Origin: Fomes fomentarius
Taxonomy: Eukaryota; Basidiomycota; Agaricomycetes; Polyporales; Polyporaceae
Assembly (NCBI GenBank): GCA_022606135.1
Contig: JABYQN010000003.1
Coordinates: forward strand, 2,170,001-2,234,000
Direction of reading: 5' to 3'
DNA: 64,000 bases
The translations under genes were made by a program, and so were the position numbers. Under the pieces are notes generated by a model, which saw only the letters and a list, made by a program, of their open reading frames with translations, was not told the origin of the DNA and made no database searches. Below are positions 57,270 to 64,000 of the stretch, one piece after another; the first letter of the stretch is position 1; each line of letters starts with the position of its first letter.

Positions 57270-57853
57270 CTAGCAACGGCAGCTTATTAGTATTCCAGTA
57301 ACACGAGCTATGGGGATATGTGGTATGACATACAAGATCTCATATTGCTCAACGGTAACCTCTTGTCCACCGAAAGGCAAGTTCGCAGAACGCTGGAAAA
57401 TACATATACACTCAGTGTACACAACCCAAAATAAGAGCTAACAGCACGCACAAGATGAGTACCTGTCTTACCCGGAACCCTGACACCATCAACGTCCCCG
57501 AGTGCGTGGTAAAGCTTCTCGCCGTTCTCCTCGTACCCACCCTCGACAAGGCGACGGCCGTGCGGAAGCTCGCCATGAGACGTTGGGACCCACTCCATAG
57601 TGTCGGGGTCGAACGGAAGGAGATCGTATCTCCCAGTATGCTCGTTCTCAGCCCCGCCATACGCCACGCGCGGCGGAGGGTCAAAGGTTGGCACGATCTT
57701 GCATGGATGAACCGAACGCTCCATGATCGCGCTACCAATGAAGACAGGCTGTCCGCCCACGTCGTGCGCGACAGGGGGACCAGTTCCCTCAGCCGGGAAG
57801 GGGGCCGTGTGGTCCAGCGGCACACGGAAGCCCGAGGGCGGAGGAGTGTCCAT
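57270..57853 (-). CDS. DUF3421 domain protein
   Basis: Two exons (57853-57452, 57392-57270) give 174 residues. The first exon carries one DUF3421-like unit ('GGQPVFIGSAIMERSVHPCK', 'VAYGGAENEHTGRYDLL') and the start of a second ('LYHALGDVDGVRVPGKTGTHL'). The second exon completes that unit ('NLPFGGQEVTVEQYEIL'). The repeated GG.E..YE.L pattern is diagnostic. Without the 59-nt intron the second unit would be lost, which supports the splice. Proteins with this domain occur in animals and fungi and have no firmly established role. There is no signal peptide, so it is probably cytosolic. Upstream is a TATA box at 57912-57917. Confidence 0.85.
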
Positions 57854-58330
57854 GAGGTGTCTTGTGGTGGGAGAGCGTGAGATGTCACTATTTGTCCAAA
57901 GGCGTTGGTACTATATACCCCATGATCATAGTTGGGGCGGAGCTAGTAGAAGAGAAGTTCGCGAAGCAAAGGCAACTCGGCGTGTCCAAATGAAGCGAAT
58001 CAGTGTGACGGATTCGGGCGCTCTATGTTACCTCGATGGTGCGCGATGCATTCCAAGGGCCTTCCAAGCTGACGCCGAATGGCAGGAGATGGCCTCGGCG
58101 ATAGTCACATTCGGTGATCTTGGCGTTGACGAAACTGTGACGGCGAACCGCATTTGGCTACATCCAGAAGCACAGTTCGAATGTCATTGTACGAGACTCG
58201 ACGCTACTAGGAAGAGGTATGCTGAGCACTGCCAAACTAGCGGCAAGCTCCTTGATGATAGATAGCATCAGCGCTGAAAACGTTGCAGATTCGAATAGAT
58301 CGCACCGCCTCCACCTAATTTGCGCGCACT
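57854..58330. other. Spacer between the DUF3421 gene and the peptidase gene
   Basis: Contains the DUF3421 promoter and the 3' flank of the ERMP1-like gene; no further gene seen. Confidence 0.5.
57912..57917 (-). promoter_or_regulatory. TATA element of the DUF3421 gene
   Basis: The minus strand reads gggtatatagtacc, about 60 bases upstream of the start codon. Confidence 0.5.
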
Positions 58331-61300
58331 CTACACAACGGACACGCCCCCAACGCATCCTAGAAGCAGCGCATCCACAGTTCCACCCTTCTCGCGCTCA
58401 ATCCACGCATCGAATTCCTCAAAGAGTTGCATCGAGCGTCCTCCGAGCGCCTTCTCTGCCTTCTTGCCCGGCCACATCGCCTTCTCGTTGATGCCCATGA
58501 AGTTCACTTTGACCTTTCCGTCCTCGAGCCCAGGCTGCAGCTTCGTCACGAGGTCGACGGACCAGGTATTATGGTTGTAGAACGACGCCTCCTTGATGTG
58601 GTGCCGCGCGTACTCGTCTGGAGGGTTGTCGTCGAGCGTCCACTTGAGCACGTGTGCGTCGAACGCGACCGCTATAGTAGGAGGTGAGGATAAGGTACTG
58701 ATTTCGGAGGCAAACGCACGTACCGGTCCAGATGATCCCAGGATGGTTCACGACAAGCGTGAAGCTCCTTGTGCCGGCGACAGTGTCTATCTTGTCATTC
58801 ACGGCAGTCACTGTGAAGTCATGCACAGACACGTCCTGATGTTCTGCGCGAAGCGGCAGATCGAATTTGTATGGCGTCAAGAACTACAGGTCAAACGCCA
58901 AAATCAACAAACAACGACACGAAGTTGATCAGCGGCTCACCGCAGAGAAGGGATACATCGTGTCCCAATCCGAATTCCAATCATCCATGACAACGGTCGT
59001 CGGCGTTACCCCAGGTACACTGAACTCCTTCGCGATACCCTCCGCAAGGTCGTGGAAGCCGGGTGCGCCGTCGGATCCTGCGACGTGCAAATGTTGCTCC
59101 GCACTCGTAATCTGCGTAAAACCAAGGCTGTTTTGATTTGGGTTGACACGAATCCCAGTTTGAAACTCACGTTCTCCATGTGAATGACGAAAATCCGTTT
59201 CTGGTGCATCGAGTCGAAAGGTGACCGCGCGGAGAACACTGCCATGGCCAACCCAGAGACCATCGAGAGCAGGATGACCGTGCGGACGAGGACACGGCGG
59301 CTGTATCGGTGGACGAAAGGCACGGCCAAGGGCAGGATGTACGCGCCATTGACAGCTACGATATTCGCAATGATATGCTCCGCCGGTGCTTCTTTACCGA
59401 TACGTCCTGTCTTAAGGAACAACTTCAGAATATCTCACTCGTACTCATTCAATCAGACTTACCAGCGGCACGAAGACGTCCAGCACTCCACACGTGAGGG
59501 TCGTCCCGCTGACCAGAGGACTGAGCTGGCCGAGTGCATACGTCCAGAGCGAGATGTCGTCGCCAGGCGCGGTCAGGAGAGCGTTGAGCAACAGAGATGG
59601 TATGAAGGGGGCTGAAGACAAGAACAGAGCACCACCAGAACCAATATTGAGGAATTGGGTCAAAGTAGCTAGGAAGGACTGAAGGAGCATCGTCGAAGCG
59701 AAAGCAGTATGCTCTCGGACACGTCCAACTAGAAGCTGAGAAGCCAAACCACCTGAATTCAAAGTCAGTACAGCGCATATGATGAGCCGCCGTAAAGTAC
59801 ACTTACCCGCCAACGCTGCAGGTCCATACAAGAAGGTGCAGGCGAACACTGAAGAGAACCAGCTGAGGGACCTGTCGAAAACCTTGCCCATGAGGAACGC
59901 GACCACGTTGACGCCGATGGTGGCGCCGATGAAGGCACTGGCGACAGCAACAACACCTCGGATGTGTTCGCCCACGAAGCCGGGGCCTCTCTTCAGCGCG
60001 GGAGCAGGATCTACGTATGTCACTCGAGCGACGACCAGAGCGAGAAGGAAGGTAGCCGAGTACATGATCTTAGCGGTACTGTACGAGTAGATCAGGAACT
60101 GCTCGAAGAATTGGAAGAACACGGTTCGCGGGGCGGAATAGCCTGCGGATGCCAGTTCTGGGAGAGGTGACTCTGAGGAAGTCAGATGGCGGAGGAGAGC
60201 AAGCGTGTTCTCTGCCATGTGCTATCGAATGGATAAGTATGCTGGCTGAACAATGTCGTGACATGATGCTCTTACCTGAGCAACACCGGGTTCGATGTTC
60301 TCGACGAGATCCTACAACGACTGTGAGTGAGAGTCAAGAGTAATGAGCTATCTCAGCTACCTTGCGCATGTGGTACAGATAACTATTTCCTACAACGGCC
60401 ATCTGGATTGCAAGTCAGTTGATCTGCCGCATCGACCGCTTATCGACTGCCTACGTCTAGGCCAGTAACGTTGAGGTATAGTTGAAATTGCCTGAAGTCA
60501 GTGCTTGATGGACGGGACGCCAGTCGTTAGTGCGACTTCCAACAGAGTTTGGTATTCCCTACGTACTCTGATAGGATTATACCGGAGCTAAATATCTCAT
60601 TAGCGATAACAGAACCATATGGTCTGCATCGGGTCATAAGCTCGTGAGATAGAATTGAAGAAGGATACTTCTGAGCAACCGACCTTGGAACTTTAGCGTA
60701 AGCCTGAATCATTTGTTCCGAGGTAGCCTGGAAGAGAAGCTCCGGACCAGTGGTCCCGGCAGCTATGGTGCGAAAGGAGGTAAGGAAACGCTACAATGGC
60801 CCCGTGCATGAGGCACCGTACCTTCAAGATTGATTGCTGCACGGATTCTATGGCGCAGTAGCATCGTCATTAGTGCACCGAGTGCTACATATGTGGCGGG
60901 TGCGACTTACGTGCTGGCAACAGGATGTTGGGTAGAGAATAGTTGAGAGCCATCTTGCAGAGACTCTTCTGCATTATTGAACACTGACGACGTCAATGAC
61001 TTGTACACAGCAGTGAGTAGAACTGAACTCACAAAATACGATCGCATGTTTAGGCTCCCAACCCGGGGTGTTCACTAACACCCGTATGCACTCAAGCATG
61101 ATCCCAACTGGCATAGCATCGTCCGCGGCACCCGGAGACGGCAGCGTGCTGTCGACGTGAGAGTTCACAAGCACTGCATGCTCTTTCCCTTGTTCTGTGC
61201 CGTCCGAGACACGGACGATGATGTTCGTCAGGTTGACATACGTCTTGTACAGCCGCTTGCCCATCATGTCGAACCTAGCGTACCGCGCGCACGCGTTCAC

Positions 61301-62026
61301 TCCCAACCCAACGCTCTTGAAAAAAGGAGAGCACACACCTATGACTTCCGCTCCCCTGCTGGTGCCAAACCTCACACTGCAGCTTCCGCTCCGGGTGCCC
61401 GCGCACAACTGCCTCGCATTCCGTCCGAAGTGCCTCCGCCTGCTTCAACACCCACGCGTCTCCGAGTGCGTGTTCGCGCGTGCCAACCGTGCGGTAGCCA
61501 ATATCTTCCGAAAGGTACTTTGCATGAGCGAGGATTTGTGCTTCGGAGATCTGTGGCAAGGAAGTAGTGGGATCGTATCTGCAGAAGAAACGTCATGTCA
61601 CGGTCGCTATCTCATCATCTTCCACCAGTACCTACAAGTCAGTGACCGGTGCTGGGAGAGCTATATCCATGATCGCACGTTCAGCTGCTCACACTGAGAC
61701 TGCAACGTATTCACGGGTGTTACATACCGTAAAATGTCTTGTATGCGTAGAATGGTGCAGCAACTAAGAGGGGCGCTAGACACAACAACGAGCGGACGGG
61801 TCCCCATTTCTTCTGGGGGCTCTACTCATGGCGGCCGACAGTGAAGAGGCAGGTGGTCCTGAGCCTGTAATTAGTTGGACAACCGGCGACGTGCAAAGAG
61901 AGCTTTCTCTTGAGCGTCGAGGATGTACGTGGCGGACCTGTATGCACTGACGTAACGCATGAGCGCATACTTAACTTGAACCTCAGAATCCCGATCGGAT
62001 CGGACGCCTGGACTCAATGTGGCCAT
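58331..62026 (-). CDS. ERMP1-like M28 zinc metallopeptidase, multi-pass membrane protein
   Basis: Seventeen exons give 869 residues: 62026-61976, 61821-61724, 61578-61339, 61274-61033, 60983-60911, 60847-60822, 60762-60684, 60623-60567, 60503-60455, 60402-60361, 60311-60276, 60221-59807, 59752-59463, 59410-59171, 59111-58941, 58883-58724, 58671-58331. All phases close. An N-terminal membrane anchor ('LLCLAPLLVAAPFYAYKTFY') precedes the M28 domain. Its metal-binding landmarks are 'AVLVNSHVDSTLPSPGAADD', 'FLFNNAEESLQDGS' (Glu-Glu), 'AAINLEAAGTTGPELLFQ', 'IILSDTDFRQFQ' and 'GNSYLYHMRKD'. About six to nine transmembrane helices follow, then a C-terminal lumenal domain. Relatives act in the endoplasmic reticulum or vacuolar membrane as aminopeptidases. 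The first exon is the least certain. Confidence 0.88.
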
Positions 62027-62477
62027 GGTATGTAGTACACCTTGCTGAAAGTACCTAGACAGTCAAGTATGCTGGAGTTTTAGGTAGGTCTTTGAATAGC
62101 CCATGATAGTAAGGTATGCCACTTCTCCGAATACTTTTTTTTCGACTGAACGGCCGGGGGACCTTACGTGTGACTGCAGACTGCCAGAGGCGTTTGTTTC
62201 TGTCTTGGAGGGCGGTCCTTCTAGCAATAAACGAGGTTGGAAGGAAGAAGGTGAGATTCATATGATTGATCCTTTCGACTCCAAATACATTTGAGGTTAA
62301 TTGGTTTGGACGAGACTGCGATGGCCGCAGTAAATGTCAGCGCACTACCGGACTCAGAATCATCTCATATCTTATAGGACTGTCATAAACGTCAACTTCA
62401 GATATAGAGACTTCGTTCGTGACGATTGCAACTCCACAGAGCGTACAAAGCAGCGTGTGTACAGCGAGTGTGAAACT
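62027..62477. other. Spacer between the peptidase and NOP8 genes
   Basis: Presumed promoter of the ERMP1-like gene and 3' flank of the NOP8 gene. No RNA gene or repeat seen. Confidence 0.5.
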
Positions 62478-63989
62478 TCAGTCTACCTCGCCCATCCCAC
62501 CACCTCTCCGCCTCCGACTCTTGATAGCCTCGCGATGGCGACGTTTCCACCCAGCCGTCAGCTCGCCCTTCGTCTCCTCCCAACGCGCACGAATCGCTTC
62601 GGGAGAATCAGTGCGATAGAACCACGTTCTCCAGTTTGTCGGGTCGAAAGCGCGCCGCTTCGCTCCTGTATGATCGCCCGGGAAGAAAAACGGCCGCGAA
62701 GGGTCGAGTGAGGCCACGTGGGGTGTGTGCGTGACTGGCGGTTGTACGGAAGCGAGAGACCGTGATTCTGTTGAGACAGGCACAGGGGCTGAGACTTCAA
62801 ATGGAATGTCGTCGTCGAGCTCCAAGTCCAAGTCCAGATGACCGAGGAGCGAGAAGCCCGCTGGATGGGGTTGGGTGATGAACGTGGGTATGACACATGA
62901 CATCTGCAATGAACATACCGTCCTCTGCTCTCGGCGCGAACAGATCCTTCAGCTTGGTCTTGGACCCCTCTGTCGTAGGAACCGTAGGAACAACACTTGC
63001 ACTGTCTTGGCGAGGTGACGGTACCTCCTCTGGGTGCGGTTCGTCTACTTCCATAGCAGATTCCGTGACTTCAGCAACGGCCGGTGCCGTGACTTCGACA
63101 GGCATGGACGATAATGCTTCACGCTGAACATCCTCCTCGATATCCGACCCGACACTCTCGGAACCACCCCACTCTTGCTTATCTCCGAACAAGGACCGCA
63201 GAAGTCCCAATGACTGGTTCTTCTCCTCAACGAGGTCGTGTGATGCAGTCGACGTCGCTCCGGATGGCTTCTGTATTGTGACTGGAACTGCGGGTCTTGC
63301 AGAGTCCGTGATGGCCACCTCGGAAGTGGAGCGTGGAAATTCCTGTATCGCGTCAGAGTCATCCGTCTCTCCTTCGGACTCCTCGCTCTCCTCGCTGTCG
63401 CTCTCTGAACTAGCCTTTCCGCCGCGCGCAACGACCAGTGTTTGAAGAGATCGGGTAGGTATATATGGAGCTGCGTTCTCCAAGAAGATGCCCTTGAGAT
63501 GTTGCGAGCCCCACCTGGTTGGGTCGATCGTTTTCCGCCTCGCACGTGTCGGAGGGTCGCGTATTCGCTTCTTCTTCTTCTCGCTCTCGCTCTTGCTCTT
63601 CCCTTTGCTCTTCCCCTTGTCCGCCTTCGCGACATCCAGCGGCTCTGGAAGTGGATGGGTGGGCCGCATGCGCATAGGCCGGATGAGCCGCCCCGAGGGA
63701 GTGACGCGCCAACCTCCTCGCGTTGAGACATTTTCCGGTGTTACGAGCGACATGTCTCTCGCGTGCACGCCTTGAACGCCTCGACGCTTTTTCGACGGAG
63801 GTGCATCCTCTGCCTCCTCCGCGGCACGCTTTAGATCTGCGTGTTCTTTCGCGATTCTACAGAGCCCCATAAGGAGGCTGGCCAACAGCGTTTGCGAAGA
63901 TGAGACGTACCTTTCGCGATAGTCGGCTTTGGCCTCTCCTAATCTCAGCTTCGCGCCCTTCCAAGTGACGCCACTCAGCAGATTCATAC
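62478..63989 (-). CDS. NOP8: NOP8/NOL8-like nucleolar protein, 3' part
   Basis: The gene enters from the right edge. Exons inside the window are 63989-63911, 63856-62919 and 62860-62478 (about 465 residues). The first begins at the end of an RNA-recognition motif ('MNLLSGVTWKGAKLRLGEAK'), whose start lies beyond the window. The 54-nt intron at 63910-63857 is a multiple of three and without stops, so unspliced DNA also reads through; removing it restores 'DYRERIAKEHADLKRAA'. The middle is basic and Lys/Ser-rich (nucleolar targeting), then acidic. The C-terminus has 'KTKLKDLFAPRAEDA', 'FFFPGDHTGAKRRAFDP' and a basic tail. Yeast Nop8 is needed for 60S ribosomal subunit biogenesis. That role is inferred from the family. 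Confidence 0.85.
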
Positions 63990-64000
63990 CTACAGACTGC

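Noticed and set aside
1..64000. Biosynthetic gene cluster, CRISPR array, bacterial-type operon or integrated virus
   Set aside because: No core biosynthetic enzyme, no regularly spaced repeats, no polycistronic layout and no viral replication or capsid genes were seen. The oxidase, monooxygenase and transporter genes are far apart and separated by housekeeping genes.

Overview
The window is nuclear DNA of a filamentous basidiomycete, most likely a wood- or litter-inhabiting Agaricomycete. The basis is gene architecture: many short GT-AG introns (mostly 42-95 nt), several F-box genes, a secreted AA3-type GMC oxidoreductase pair, a MYND protein, a class-3 lipase and unique housekeeping genes (VPS28, HUA1, NOP8, an ERMP1-like M28 peptidase). 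No bacterial, viral or organellar signature was seen. Gene models were built by hand from splice signals, phase and family similarity. Where exon sums are divisible by three across many introns the model is strong; first exons are the weakest part.

Layout. 0.7-1.9 kb: an LRR-like single-exon gene. 2.2-5.3 kb (minus): a small lineage-specific gene family, called here family AB, with a truncated copy, a full copy and a decayed remnant; another full copy lies on the plus strand at 29.7-30.9 kb. 5.8-7.7 kb: secreted histidine-phosphatase-fold protein. 9.1-10.5 kb: F-box gene. 11.0-12.1 kb: unknown charged protein. 12.7-14.0 kb: a degenerate 1.3-kb element whose second copy is at 52.1-53.4 kb. 15.2-18.1 kb: VPS28 and HUA1. 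18.9-27.1 kb: two GMC oxidoreductases produced by a tandem duplication of a HUA1-GMC block; the second HUA1 is a pseudogene. 27.5-29.5 kb: large F-box gene.

From about 31.6 to 45.7 kb the layout is dominated by an inverted duplication. Two diverged arms each carry an intron-containing tRNA-Ile(AAU) and a broken short-chain dehydrogenase. Between them are a gene-poor stretch (33-40.5 kb) and one flavoprotein monooxygenase. 46.0-47.7 kb holds an MFS monocarboxylate-type transporter, 48.9-50.7 kb a broken F-box gene, 50.9-51.9 kb a MYND protein, 54.0-55.4 kb a secreted lipase, and 57.3-57.9 kb a DUF3421 protein. The right end has a 17-exon ERMP1-like membrane metallopeptidase and the 3' part of a NOP8-like nucleolar protein that runs off the window.

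Functional picture. Secreted or transport functions (GMC oxidases, lipase, phosphatase-fold protein, MFS carrier, flavin monooxygenase) are interspersed with trafficking and nucleolar housekeeping genes. I see no coherent biosynthetic cluster. The most unusual content is family AB (three intact gene models with conserved intron phases and two unrecognised modules) and the three independent segmental duplications packed into 64 kb.
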